The notes beneath the pieces are model-generated. The model was given only the letters and a program-made list of their open reading frames with translations, searched no databases and had not been told where the DNA came from. From NCBI RefSeq assembly GCF_036711975.1, contig NC_091967.1:20150001-20214000 (forward strand): 64,000 nt of DNA. Reading direction: 5' to 3'. Positions 51,301-60,580 of the stretch are shown piece by piece. The translations under genes were made by a program, and so were the position numbers. How positions within the stretch are numbered: position 1 is the first letter of the stretch; the number at the start of each line of letters is the position of its first letter. The DNA comes from Onthophagus taurus. Lineage: Eukaryota; Arthropoda; Insecta; Coleoptera; Scarabaeidae.

Positions 51301-52506
51301 TGGATCTGATGAACGAAGTCAAATGTTGGGTTCAGATGTTACAGTTGCTTATGTTGATCAACATAATGGTTATGCTATTGATTATAACATTACAGCTTTA
51401 TCACCAGTAAGAATTGCGTAATTATTGATTACAAAAATCCTATTCATTTTTTTAGTGTGTTAAAGTATTAGGACAAAACAAAGGTGTTTGTAAAGATGAC
51501 TTGGTTGGAGGTCAAGATAACTCGCAACTTTTTACAGCTTCGAGAAAAGACGGGATTAATGTAATAACATATAGAAGATTTTTAAGTTCATGTAAATCAT
51601 TGTCTTTTTAATCATTCAAATATAATTAATAATTTGTTTTTAGCTGATCATGGTGATAAAGAATTCCCTCTAGACCGTGAAGTGTACATAGTTTGGGCGA
51701 TGGGCCGATTAGATTCAAAGAAAGAACCTAGTTTCCACGACGCCTACTCAAAAGCAAACATAAAAGTTGATCTAAACGCAAAAGACGCATCCTCGAATTG
51801 TTTCTCATTTACAAAAACCGACCAAACCATCGAAGACATTTGGGAAAAAGGCGAAATTTACGACCGCACCATCCGAGTTTTTAACGCGTACGTTGGCCCA
51901 TCTGGTGGTAAAAAAGGTTATCAAGCGACCACGGGGCAACCTTCAACAACTTTAGCTTGGTACATAAACGGTTTATTAGCACCTGAGCTTTGGTTAAGAA
52001 GAGGATTAACTTACCAATTTAAGGTGAGAGGTGGTAATAACCCCCACAGCGCCGAATTTTACCATCCTTTAATCATTACAAACGAAGCACACGGTGGTTA
52101 TGATAAATTAACCGATGTTGCTCAATCAAAAATTCGAGTTTTAGCTGGGGTTGAGTATACAAGACGAGGAAGACCTCGACCAACCACGGCTGGACCACTT
52201 TGTTTAGCAAAACATCGCGATAATCAAGATAGAAGACTTGACGACGATTTCGCAACATTTAAAAAGTTTAATCGATCGTTAACTTATTCTTGTGAAGATG
52301 GGGATGCTGCAATTTTAGAAATAACACCGAATACAACTTGGCCGGATGTCGTTTATTATAATTCGTTTACTCAAGCGAACATGGGATGGAAAATTCACGT
52401 TGTCGATAGTTTTAATCGCGGTAGTGATACAACGAGGATTTTACCTAATTTAAACGTTATAGTCGCGTTGTTACTTGTTAAACAATTATTAAGATTGTTT
52501 AATTAA
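45397..52506 (+). CDS. Skeletor B: complete Skeletor paralogue lacking the conserved redox residues
   Basis: Seven exons: 45397-45451, 50256-50475, 50528-50875, 50939-51113, 51164-51406, 51456-51591, 51644-52506. All phases agree (1, 2, 2, 0, 0, 1); 679 residues. Exon 1 encodes a signal peptide, MCFWWILKSLLIFLLIFH, and ends CATG|GTAAGT. Two DM13 domains follow (YKGKYIGKINSYHHQVSGDV, YAVDEYRLLFTKFNYDG; IEVIDAKTLRLPKFKYDG), then DOMON (WEIFGPQITIELAGQVREDE, YLSFGLSGSDERSQMLGSDV), then the cupredoxin-like domain (YVGPSGGKKGYQATTGQ, AWYINGLLAPELW, YHPLIITNEAHGGY), ending near a hydrophobic C-terminus (LNVIVALLLVKQLL), possibly a GPI signal. It lacks the basic linker and long tail of Skeletor A. 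Both DM13 Cys are Asp and CxxH is SxxQ. Introns 2-6 are only 49-63 nt. Confidence 0.92.
45452..46435. other. Start of Skeletor B intron 1, no recognisable content
   Basis: AT-rich sequence after the donor. No gene seen before the RTE fragment. Confidence 0.45.
46436..46930 (+). pseudogene. RTE-clade LINE fragment (RT palm to C-terminal region)
   Basis: RYADDTVVFAKNKSNLQRNL QAYW is legible around 46450-46530 (YADD motif). Then SKLEVNLNIIE, VMTFRYLGVELSSYGNIEGE, VSQQVRKASKIAGCLNDTLC and RNKHLHIIST follow (46560-46750), and PDTSKTKRILESTKMKILRR near 46800. The succession KFKYLGIELSSYGNIE...AGCLNDT is specific to insect RTE elements. Stops and frameshifts are frequent. Confidence 0.8.
46931..48480. 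other. Skeletor B intron 1, middle: unidentified, with a (GA)n run
   Basis: Contains (GA)n at 47335-47355. Minus-strand open frames here (47177-47621, 47907-48146) show no family motif. Possibly the decayed 5' part of the Penelope-like element further right. Confidence 0.4.
48481..48735. repeat. Two tandem ~137-bp units
   Basis: GTCTAGTAACATCCCCGGTA at 48481 recurs as GTCCAGTAACATCGCCGGTG at 48618. Each is followed by AAAGYTTTYCGGGA, CCTGGACC, GCCCAGATGG and GTTCTCTGGCGTCCAG-type blocks in the same order. Divergence is about 20 percent. GC-richer than its surroundings. Confidence 0.75.
48736..49415 (+). pseudogene. Penelope-like element reverse transcriptase relic
   Basis: Degenerate blocks in PLE order. 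A PRIYGLPKIHNPDI-type motif begins at about 48750; GAAMRLPVIKLITNFYMKMF lies at about 49150 (the GxxMGSPLSPxxANxYME motif). Then FRYVDVIY at 49255 (RYVDDT), IKFTMETEAAKLLLFLDVVI plus TRKTELE at 49345-49410 (IxFTxExExxxxLPFLDxLIxR). This succession is specific to PLE reverse transcriptase. Stops throughout. It is cut off at a CTAG-rich repeat. Confidence 0.75.
49416..49525. repeat. CTAG-rich foldback repeat, copy in Skeletor B intron 1
   Basis: AGAACTAGAAACGTTTGGGT TTAGCCATCTTGAG against ATGCCTAAACCTGAATGTTT CTAGTTCTAGGTCTAG: inverted arms around GAGAC. Same family as 9900-10115, with the same central palindrome. It directly follows the Penelope-like relic. Confidence 0.75.
49672..49744. repeat. 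Imperfect 73-bp hairpin
   Basis: GTGGGCTAGAAACATAATTA CTGTACGAGTGTG pairs with CACACGAGTACTGTAATTAT GCTCTAGCCCAC around GAGAATTG, with few mismatches. No coding content. Looks like a MITE core. Confidence 0.75.
49762..50141. mobile_element. Short MITE with 15-bp TTTTATCTACGACTG ends
   Basis: TTTTATCTACGACTG near 49762 is exactly complementary to CAGTCGTAGATAAAA ending near 50141. The interior (about 350 bp) holds the palindrome-like TTACGTAATGAA ... TTCATTACGTAA at 50037-50085. The element ends only ~115 bp before Skeletor B exon 2. Confidence 0.65.
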
Positions 52507-52638
52507 AGTGATGACGAGACAAGGGGAGTAGACAGAGTTTTAATTTTGGAGTGATTAATACTTTTTGTCATTTAGAATTTTGAAATTGTAATTTTTATGT
52601 TAGAAAATGTAAGGTTATTTAAAAGTAAGATTTAAATT

Positions 52639-52644
52639 ATTAAA
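52639..52644 (+). terminator. Candidate poly(A) signal ATTAAA of Skeletor B
   Basis: No AATAAA is found between the Skeletor B stop (52506) and the LINE starting near 52690. ATTAAA at 52639 is the best available hexamer. Confidence 0.4.
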
Positions 52645-52699
52645 AAATAATTTCCAATTGTATTTTTTTCACCAATATCAAAAATAACATAATTACACA

Positions 52700-53410
52700 T
52701 CCATACTGTACCGTCTCTTATCATCTGTTCAGAATGATGTAAAGAATTTATCAAACAAATACGACGAGATTGTTAAGTCAATTTCCTTTTACGGCGACAA
52801 AATCACTGATTTCGAGCGAGCCCTTAACAATTTCGGTGATAAGATTAAGCAAGTCGATGCGCTGGTCGCTGTAAATTCTAAACTTAAGGCTGATCTAGCT
52901 GCTGCGGAGTGTCGCCTTGATCACCTCGAGCAGTATTCGCGGCTCAATAATCTGATCATCGCGGGAGTTCCCGAACATTTAGGAGAAAATCTTTCCGAAA
53001 TTGTGTCCAACATTGCGGAAGCTATCAAATCTCCTATTGTGGCTTCCGATATAGATGCAGTTCATCGCTTGCCTCAAAGACCATCTCCAGGAAAAGACAA
53101 GTCGCGCGCTAAGGCCATTATAGTAAAGTTCACCTCCAGAATAACACGTGACCGTATTTTTAGCGCGGCCAAATTATATCGTCGCAGTGCCAATGGCCGC
53201 TGTCTGTCGATTCCCGACGTTGCGGATAATCTTTACATTAATGAACATCTTACGGCTCGTAACATGGACCTCTTTAGTAAGGTGCGAGAAACCGCGAGAA
53301 ATAAAAACTACAAGTATATCTGGACGAAGAGCTGCGTGATCCATGTGCGGAAAGATGATAGAGCGAAGATTTTGGTGATCAAATCGTCGTCTGACTTGAA
53401 TAAATTGTAA
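52700..53410 (+). CDS. LINE ORF1 protein (5' truncated): coiled coil plus nucleic-acid-binding domain
   Basis: Open from about 52700 without a start codon to the stop at 53408-53410. A heptad-like coiled coil (NSKLKADLAAAECRLDHLEQ) leads into YSRLNNLIIAGVPEHLGENL, then DIDAVHRLPQRPSPGKDKSR, AKAIIVKFTSRITRDRIF and LYINEHLTARNMDLFSKVRE. This is the QYSRxNNLIIxGVPE...IxxxHRLP...RPIIVKFxxRxxRDxI layout of LINE ORF1 (RRM-like domain). The missing N-terminus indicates 5' truncation within ORF1. GC content is visibly higher than in neighbouring host DNA. Confidence 0.85.
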   Translation, partial: SILYRLLSSVQNDVKNLSNKYDEIVKSISFYGDKITDFERALNNFGDKIKQVDALVAVNSKLKADLAAAECRLDHLEQYSRLNNLIIAGVPEHLGENLSEIVSNIAEAIKSPIVASDIDAVHRLPQRPSPGKDKSRAKAIIVKFTSRITRDRIFSAAKLYRRSANGRCLSIPDVADNLYINEHLTARNMDLFSKVRETARNKNYKYIWTKSCVIHVRKDDRAKILVIKSSSDLNKL

Positions 53411-53459
53411 GATGGCCCTCGTCGTTTTTATTGTTGATCCTATCACTTTTTAACGGTTT

Positions 53460-56253
53460 ATGGGTATCAGCTTCTATTATCAGAACGTCCGTGGTTTACG
53501 ATCCAAGACTAATACTTGTTCAATCAATTCACATGCCTTATTGGCGGATTTTATCTGCCTTACTGAAACATTTCTTAATGATAGCATATCCGACAAGGAG
53601 CTACTCAACTCATCTTATACCGTATATCGTCGCGATAGAAATTCAACGGCTTCCACCAAGCGCGATGGTGGCGGAGTCCTTATAGCTTCATTCATACCGT
53701 TCCCATGCCGAGTCTGCAAAGTGGTGCGGAGGACTTGTGGTTGAAAGTTCAGTGCGGTCAACTAATTTTTCTTTTGTGCTGTGTTTATCTTCCTCCTTCT
53801 GCTGATGAAGCGCTGAATCTGTTTTTGTCCAGTGTGTCTGCTGTGCGCGATGCCTACCCGGAAATTATGATTGTTATTATAGGTGATTTCAACATGCCAA
53901 CTATCTCTTGGTCTATGTCTGAAGATGATGTATTAATTCCCACAGGGAATTTCGACCGTCGCGCGATTGATTTTCTTAACATTTATTCATATTGTAATTT
54001 TAGTCAATTTAATAATGTATCGAATATTAATAATAGAATTCTTGATCTTGTTTTATGCGCTAACGGTCGAGTCGAAAGCATACACCTCTGCAACGATCCG
54101 CTTGTGGATCCTGACTGCCACCATCCACCGTTTGAATTCTTATTATCGGGCATGTTCATTTGTCTGAGTGATGGTCCGAATGTTCGCTTTCTTTTTAAGA
54201 ACGCGAATTCCGGAGCTATCAAGTGTTTCTTAAATAGTATCGATTGGCAGACTGTTTTTGCTGGGATGGGCGTGGAGAGCATGGTTGAAGTTTTCAATGA
54301 CCGCGTTAATTATGTAATTAACAGAGACGTTCCTAAGCGCTTTCTGCCTAAGCAACGTTTTCCTTACTGGTACAAACGTTCAACTATTCGTGTCATTAAA
54401 GAAAAGCTACTTTACCATAAAAAATGGAAATCTACTCGCCATAATAGTAATTACTTGGCTTTGTCTATCTTGCGCTCCAGGTCTAAGAGGCTTATTGCGG
54501 CTGATTATAGAGATTACTTAAACTCGATTCAGGCGGGGGTTATGGAAAATCCCAAAGGAATCTAGTCCTTTGTTAAGTCCAGGAAAGGGGATGTGTCTGG
54601 CTTGCCAGCCGCTATGTTTTCTGTTGATGGGTCAATGGTGACCTCAGGTCCCGATATCTCTTGTGCATTTGCAGAGTATTTCGCCTCGGTTTTCGTAGAT
54701 GGTAGTATTGACCGCTCAATGGTCTTCGGTGGCCAGGGTGTTTCACCTTGGTTCTCTACTGACGCAGTCCTCAATGTTTTGACCCATCTTGACAAGTCCT
54801 CTGGCTCTGGTCCGGATGGTATTCCATCTTCCTTTTTGAGGGAGTTTGCTGCCGAACTGTCGACCCCACTTTTTCTTATTTTTTCAAAATCCTTACTCGA
54901 AGGTACTTTTCCGCGCGCGTGGAAGACAGCTTTTGTCGTTCCAATATTTAAATCAGGGAATAGACAGTTGGTATCTAATTACCGTCCAATTTCTATTATC
55001 TCGTCTGTTCCCAAGGTTTTTGAAAAAATTGTTTGCGATTACTTAAACCACTCTATTGCTCACTCTCTGATTACTGAACAACATGGATTCTTGTCTGGCC
55101 GATCGGTTGAGTCTAACTTAGTGTCTTATGTTAATTTTATTCATTCTACCTTAAATGAGGACTCACAGGTTGACGCAATTTATACCGATTTCTCTAAAGC
55201 CTTCGACAAGATTGACCATGGAATTCTTATACAAAAGCTGTCCTCCTTTAACATTCCTGCCGGCATTGTGCGCTGGATAATGTCATATCTTTCTGACAGA
55301 AGTCAGGCAGTTAGGATGGGTAGCTTTTTGTCGGACTACAAACCCATCTCATCTGGTGTGCCTCAGGGAAGTCACCTTGAGCCCACATTATTTCTAATTT
55401 ACATAAACGACATTTCTTCTTGCTTTAAATTTTCCAAATTCCTGCTCTATGCGGATGATAATAAAATATTTACTAGAGTCAGCTCTAGTCATGACTGCCT
55501 AAGGCTCCAGGAGGACCTTGATCGTCTACATGATTACTGTCGCGTTAACAAACTTTATTTGAACTATGACAAATGCCAAAAAATAACGTTTACATGGAAA
55601 CGCTATCCTATTAATTTTGATTACAACTTTAATGGTAGACCTATTATCTCCACTGACAGAGTGAAGGATCTTGGCATTATACTTGATGCCAAATTGAGAT
55701 ATCACCTTCACATCGAAGTCATGGTGGCGAAAGCCCTGCGTAACCTAGGGTTTGTTATCAGAATAAGTAGACGGTTTACCAATTTTACAAGCATTAAATC
55801 TCTTTATATGGCATTTGTTAATAGCGTATTATCCTATGGTTCCATAGTGTGGAATCCTATGTACGCGGTCTATCGTGATCGCATCGAAGCGGTTCAACGA
55901 CGCTTTGTACGCTATCTGGCTTACAAATATCATCTTCCCTATTGCGACTACGATGGACGCTGTGTGGTTTTTAACTTATTATCCCTGCGGCAGCGTCGGC
56001 TAGTCTCAGACTTAATTTTTCTTTTCAAACTGGTCAATGGCTTGCTGGACGCACCTGATCATCTGTCTGTGTTGAACTTTAATGTACCACGCGGCGGAAT
56101 ACTACATTCCTTTTAGGCACATCTAACACGAACGCTCATCTAAACTCGCCTATCGTTCGGCTTTTGAATACTTACAATCAGGACTTCAACCATGTTACTC
56201 TATTTGGACTCTCGTTGCGCTCATTTAGAGAATTACTATTACGTAACGTTTAG
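53460..56253 (+). pseudogene. LINE ORF2 (CR1/jockey-like): endonuclease and reverse transcriptase, nearly intact
   Basis: Starts MGISFYYQNVRGLRSKTNTC, an AP-endonuclease with ICLTETFL, VYRRDRNS and GGGVLIAS. A frameshift near 53700-53740 leads into YLPPSADEALNLF, IGDFNMPTISW, and a DPDCHHPPFEF remnant of the SDH motif. A single TAG at 54563-54565 interrupts KGI(*)SFVKSRKG. The RT is then open: SSGSGPDGIPSSFLREF, FKSGNRQLVSNYRPISIISS, QHGFLSGRSVESNLVSY, YTDFSKAFDKIDHGIL, SGVPQGSHLEPTLFLIYIND, YADDNKIFTRV. Another frameshift near 56100 separates it from GTSNTNAHLNSPIVRLLN to TAG at 56251-56253. Only three lesions in 2.8 kb: a young element, inserted in tandem orientation behind Skeletor B. Confidence 0.88.
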
Positions 56254-56485
56254 TTGTTAACTTCTGTATTGTAGTACAATTATATAATATTTTTCGCTTT
56301 TTTTTTGTAATTTTTTTTTTAATTAGCAACTATCAATGCTGTTATTATTATTTTCATAGTTAATGTTATAATTATTGTTATTTTTTTTTTTCTCGTTTTT
56401 TTGCTTGGTATGTAGTTAAGTGCTTTGTTTTTATGAGGATGCTTCACTGGGGATATCCTCCCTGTTTGTGTCCCAATAATAAATA
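56254..56485 (+). repeat. LINE 3' UTR and AATAAATAAATA end
   Basis: T-rich 3' UTR ending CCCAATAATAAATAAATACC at about 56472-56490, the apparent 3' end of the 52.7-56.5 kb LINE. Confidence 0.6.
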
Positions 56486-56570
56486 AATACCACGCGGGTC
56501 ACGCACACCACTTACGTGAATATATGAATCACGTGACTCACGCGTGATTCACGTGTGACGGCATTAGCGA
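56486..56570. repeat. CACGTGA/TCACGCGTGA-rich palindromic patch
   Basis: GAATCACG...CGTGATTC inverted repeats around CACGTGACTCACGCGTGA. Repeats of CACG/CGTG across 85 bp, unlike flanking DNA. Origin unknown. Confidence 0.5.
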
Positions 56571-57260
56571 AAAAGCTCAGCACTTACTATGGACTAGTGA
56601 TTCGAAGACATATACATCGATAGTGTAGAAAATATGAAAACAGCGATTATGGCGACATACTATCATATTTGTTGGATTTTCATCCACCGATGAAAATCCT
56701 CGACACGAGTGTTGCCCACAGGGAAAAGACAGCTGGTGCGTATGGCAGAAACGAAAAGTTCTTGGTATGGAGCTTGCACCGCATCCTACTCCATTGCATC
56801 CCGACATACAGCAGGAAATTCTGCATATATATGAGGATTTATCAAGGGATGAATTACTGGAAAGATGTTTAGGTGGCCACACGTAAACGCAAATGCAAGC
56901 TTTAATTTCACAATTTGGCGATTAGTTCCTAAACATTTGCATCACCGGACTAAAAGTCATCGAATTGGCATCGTACTTAGCCGCGGGCTTATTCAATGTA
57001 GGAAATTCATCCCTTCTGATGATCATGAACGAAGCAGGAATCGTAGTAGGTACGCAAAGCTTCAACTACGCTGAACAAATAGATAACCAGCGCGTGAATC
57101 GACAGCATCGACGTAGTTCATGGAAGCCGAAGGAAGGTCGGAAAGCTCGAAAAGCACTGCTGCAGGCGCTTTATATACTTTATATTATTGTTAACTTTCC
57201 TAAATTTCTAGTTTTTGAGATTTTTTTTTCAAACGCGTTTTTCTCAAAATGACTTTTTTC
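56571..57260 (+). pseudogene. Relic of a multi-copy DNA-transposon-like protein ('SWC...RCLGGHTxNANESFN' family)
   Basis: Plus-strand frames in succession: ATYYHICS-type plus DEKPQHDTCPQGKDSWC-like remnants (56650-56730); HILLHC/LHPDIQQEILHIYEDL (56790-56850); ERCLGGHT (56860-56885); NANASFNFTIWRLVPKHLHH (56890-56950); IELASYLAAGLFNVGNSSLL plus MIMNEAGIVVG (56955-57050); QRVNRQHRRSSWKPKEGRKA (57090-57150). Frameshifts separate the blocks. Matches a repeated hypothetical family of insects and cnidarians; superfamily unknown to me. The last ~70 bp (57190-57260) recur inverted at 61200. Confidence 0.6.
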
Positions 57261-58379
57261 ACATTTGCGAGAACTCTAACTCAAAAAGTAATGAACCAAT
57301 CATTATGAAAATTGATAGTATGATTCTTTATGAAATTACGAAATATATGAACCAACTTTTGAGATGATATCATGATTTTAAGATTTTTTTTTTACATAAT
57401 TAGTAAAAAAAAAAAGTGAAATTTTAAGTAAATTTTTCCAATACCTGCAAAATTTTTAATTTTCGTTACATTTATCTGCATTGAGGTTCATATTCTTAGA
57501 AAATAAGTTATTAATCTAAAATAAAAAGCTTTTTGATATCAGATGAAAATTGAAACGGCTACACGTTCCGCAATTGGAGAACTCTAGGTACGACGTCCAG
57601 CGGACATAACTTTGTTATTTTTTGATAAAATTATTCAAAAAAATTCACAAAAGTTGTTCGAAATATAAACAAAATAGTATCAAAATTTAATTAAATTCTA
57701 ATTAATTCTTCCCACCCAAAAAAAATCCTAAAAAATCAATGAAAATGAGCCTCCTAATGTGGTTTCCCCCCTTAAACAAATATTGCAGAGTTATGATAAT
57801 CAAATGCAAATTTGATTATCATAACTCGGTTACTTCTTTAAGTCTTGATCATTTCTGAATCTTCCACTTTGGCTATAATTACAAATGCATGAAGGCAAAA
57901 GAGGACATAACCTTTCTAAAGTTAGAGTTCCTTCAAACTTGAATGATTACAGAAAGAACCCAACCTTTAACTCCTTGGCCTATGCGCAATCTCTTGATTG
58001 CACGAGTTAGACGCGTGCTTATAAGCCGATTTGTTCAGAAAATGTAATGGTTAAATTATTATAAATATTAACTAGGAACAAACTTATAAGGGAAAAGCAC
58101 GACAGCTCATCGATTTGAATGATATTAAATACCTAAAGCTTTTAATTTTTAAATATGTTAAGAAATTGGAAATGTTATATCTCAAGTCCATCGCGATCGT
58201 CCAATCTGCTAGTTGCATCATATTCGTTAGACATAAAGATTTCTTCAGCTTACCTCTATTTTTTGTCGTAAGAAGGTAAGTTCCATACTAACTGTAAATT
58301 GTTTTACAGCAATATGATAAGAATGCAATGGATTCATCTCTTTTCAGTCATAGATTGTAATACGCTGTATTTGTATTGT
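57261..58379. other. AT-rich DNA with a perfect hairpin at 57788-57827
   Basis: GAGTTATGATAATCAAAT, three-base centre, then the complement: an 18-19-bp stem with almost no loop. Otherwise no recognisable gene. Confidence 0.55.
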
Positions 58380-59070
58380 TCTACTATTAAACTGAAGATG
58401 TGAGTTGGTATCTTGTAGACCGGGTAACGATGGGTTGAAGGAAAATAATCAGCCTATCGTTGTTTCCAAGTTCGATTGATCTGGTGATGGTGGTGGCAAC
58501 AGAGGATAAAGAGTTAAAAGTGATGATGAGTTCAATGAAGACATACTTTGAGGGGAAGGATTTGGAGGTGAATGTTGATAAGGTGAAGATTATCATATTC
58601 TGCAAGGACAGGAGATTGAAAGAACCAATATTTGGAAAAGGTTTGTGTAGACGGAAATTAATGTTTCATGGATTGACGAGGAGTGTGATAAAGTATGGAG
58701 CGAAAATATGTGGGTAGAAGGAAGTCTCAGGGATATAAAGTGAGAGATGAGCTGGAGAAGATGAGGATGGAAGAAGGCCGATAAAGTACGAGGACGGGCT
58801 GGAGCAGAGAAGCGACTTTAATATTTTGGGAGAGTGTTGGAGAGAGGTTAAGACTGGGGTGGGGGAGTATAGACAACAAGAAAGAAGGGAATGTTATATC
58901 AGAGTAGGGTACTTAATAAAGGAAATACAAAGGAGGAGGGAAGTGTCAACACAGTAAAAGAAATCGAGGGGTAGAGATAGAGATGTGAAAAAACAAGAAC
59001 GTCAAATATAGGGTGGAGGATGAGGAGAAGATGTGTAGATTGTGTGGGGATGATTAGGAGACATGTATAT
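58380..59070 (+). pseudogene. LINE fragment (RT thumb/C-terminal region), internally deleted
   Basis: ELKVMMSSMKTYFEGKDLEV NVDKVKIIIF (58510-58605) matches the DLxxMLxxLxxYLxxKxLxVNxxKSKVxVF block. After a gap, RRKLMFHGLTRSVIKYGAKI CG (58645-58715) and, frameshifted, FNILGECWREVKTGVGEYRQ QERRECYIRVG (58815-58905), then a CRLCGDDxET-like end near 59040. The whole is A/G-rich with many lesions. It resembles LINEs abundant in Hymenoptera and beetles. Confidence 0.65.
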
Positions 59071-59574
59071 ATTAGACTGTAGAAAATAGCTATTTTTAGC
59101 TTTTTTTTTGTTTTTAAATAAAATTACGTTCTAAAAAAATTGGTTTTCTTAACTTCCTCTCGCTGCTGTTCCTTATCTCCTTCAATTTCTGCATTACGAA
59201 GACACCGCTGCCTCCATGATGATATGTCAAAAACCAAATTCTGAATTGAATTAACATTCAATAAGGCCGCTCCAAATGTACTATAACAGTCATGCGTTTG
59301 CATCCACTATAACCGTTTCAGTTGATGAGGTTAAGAAATGTGTCGATTTTTCTGTTTTGGTTGCCAACACGTCACAACGAAAAAGACGAAAGAATTCTTA
59401 GAGTCTCAACTATTCGAAAAGTGTGATACCGAAACGATTAGCGTTATAATCCTAATTTTCAATTGGACATGGGCAAATTCGTAGATTTTAGATTTTGATA
59501 CAACAAAAAATTAAAATGAAGCTCCTTAAGGTAAACTTTTTTCATTGTACATCATACACACTCAATTTAGTTAT

Positions 59575-59840
59575 TTATGACCTATAAAAATAGGTCATTC
59601 GGTCGATGTGATCATTCCAAATCTTCGTTCTGTTCAATACCCCTGCCTGTCTGATGTTCTCACTTCTTTCTGGATAGAGGTCCATCAAGGTTTTCCCAAC
59701 TATTCTACCGAATAGTTGAATAAACCGAATGACAGAAGCACGAATTGTGAAAATAACACGAGACAAATCACCACGAGGACGAAAAAGCATTGGAAGACCT
59801 AGAAACGGATGGGGCGACAACCTTCCAAAGAATTAGGAAT
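59575..59840. pseudogene. RTE 3' fragment with its 5' half inverted
   Basis: The minus strand 59715-59580 reads RIVGKTLMDLYPERSENIRQ AGVLNRTKIWNDHIDRM. The plus strand 59725-59835 reads NRMTEARIVKITRDKSPRGR KSIGRPRNGWGDNL. In an ordinary RTE element these two segments are contiguous and in one orientation (...RSEDIRRAC...WNEHISRM xxxRIVRIARDxSPxGRRSIGRPRKRW). Here they point outward from each other, as produced by an inversion within one insertion. Confidence 0.75.
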
Positions 59841-59850
59841 TAAGCCCCAT

Positions 59851-60102
59851 TTATAATAAATAAACTTCGATAGTATCATAGTCCTCTGAAATGTTTTGAA
59901 GTATTACATCAGCCTGCACTTGTCCTACACGTTGCGTAGTATGTATAAGAAGATCTATCACTGGTACCACAACCTCGTTCTCAGTTATCATAATATATGT
60001 TGGATAACACTTCCTCTTTGTCTCTGCTATCACATGATATGAGGGATAAATATCAGCCCCTCTTTCTTTTGTTCCAAGTCGCATCGTTACACAGGGTGTC
60101 AC
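59851..60102 (-). pseudogene. Relic of a transposon-associated protein family (N-terminal part)
   Basis: The minus strand reads GTKERGADIYPSYHVIAETK RKCYPTYIMITENEVVVPVI DLLIHTTQRVGQVQADVI. This resembles the GADIYPSYxxIxxxKxECxP...ITExxxxVxLQxLLxHTxxRI segment of the same repeated family whose C-terminus lies at 2880-3549. No continuation is visible on either side. Confidence 0.5.
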
Positions 60103-60580
60103 ACAAAAAACGCCCCAAGCTGTAACTCTGTCATTTATATTCCGATTTTCATGACCGAGGCATCAAATGAAATGGTTTGATGAATACTATGGTTCATGCT
60201 ACAAATAAATTTTTTTCAAGGATATCCTCAATTTTAAGCGATTATTAACTTTTGTTTTTCAAATTGCTCTATATATTTTTCTTCACGTCATTAGATAGAA
60301 ATTGTTTTTCTGAATCCACTGATGTGCAATACATCCACTTTGAATGTAATTTTAGCAGAAAAAAGACACCTGTATATACAGGTTGTCGCACAAGAACGCC
60401 GTAAGCTGTAACTCTGTCATTTAACTTCTGATTTTTATGAACGAGGTATCAAATGAAATGGTTTGATGAATGCTACAAATAAACTTTTTCCAATGATATC
60501 TTCGATTTCAAGCGATTATCGACATTTGATTTTCAAATTGGTCGGTATGTTTTTCTTCACGTTATGGGATAGAGATTTTT
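60092..60580. repeat. CAGGGTGTCACACAAAAAAC element ends, two adjacent copies
   Basis: First unit 60092-60384: CAGGGTGTCACACAAAAAAC, GCTGTAACTCTGTCATTTAT, GGCATCAAATGAAATGGTTT, TCCACTTTGAATGTAATTTT. Second, diverged unit from 60385 (CAGGTTGTCGCACAAGAACG, GAGGTATCAAATGAAATGGT). A third copy sits at 61622-61914. TA flanks and the CAGGG start suggest Tc1/mariner-type ends. Confidence 0.75.
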
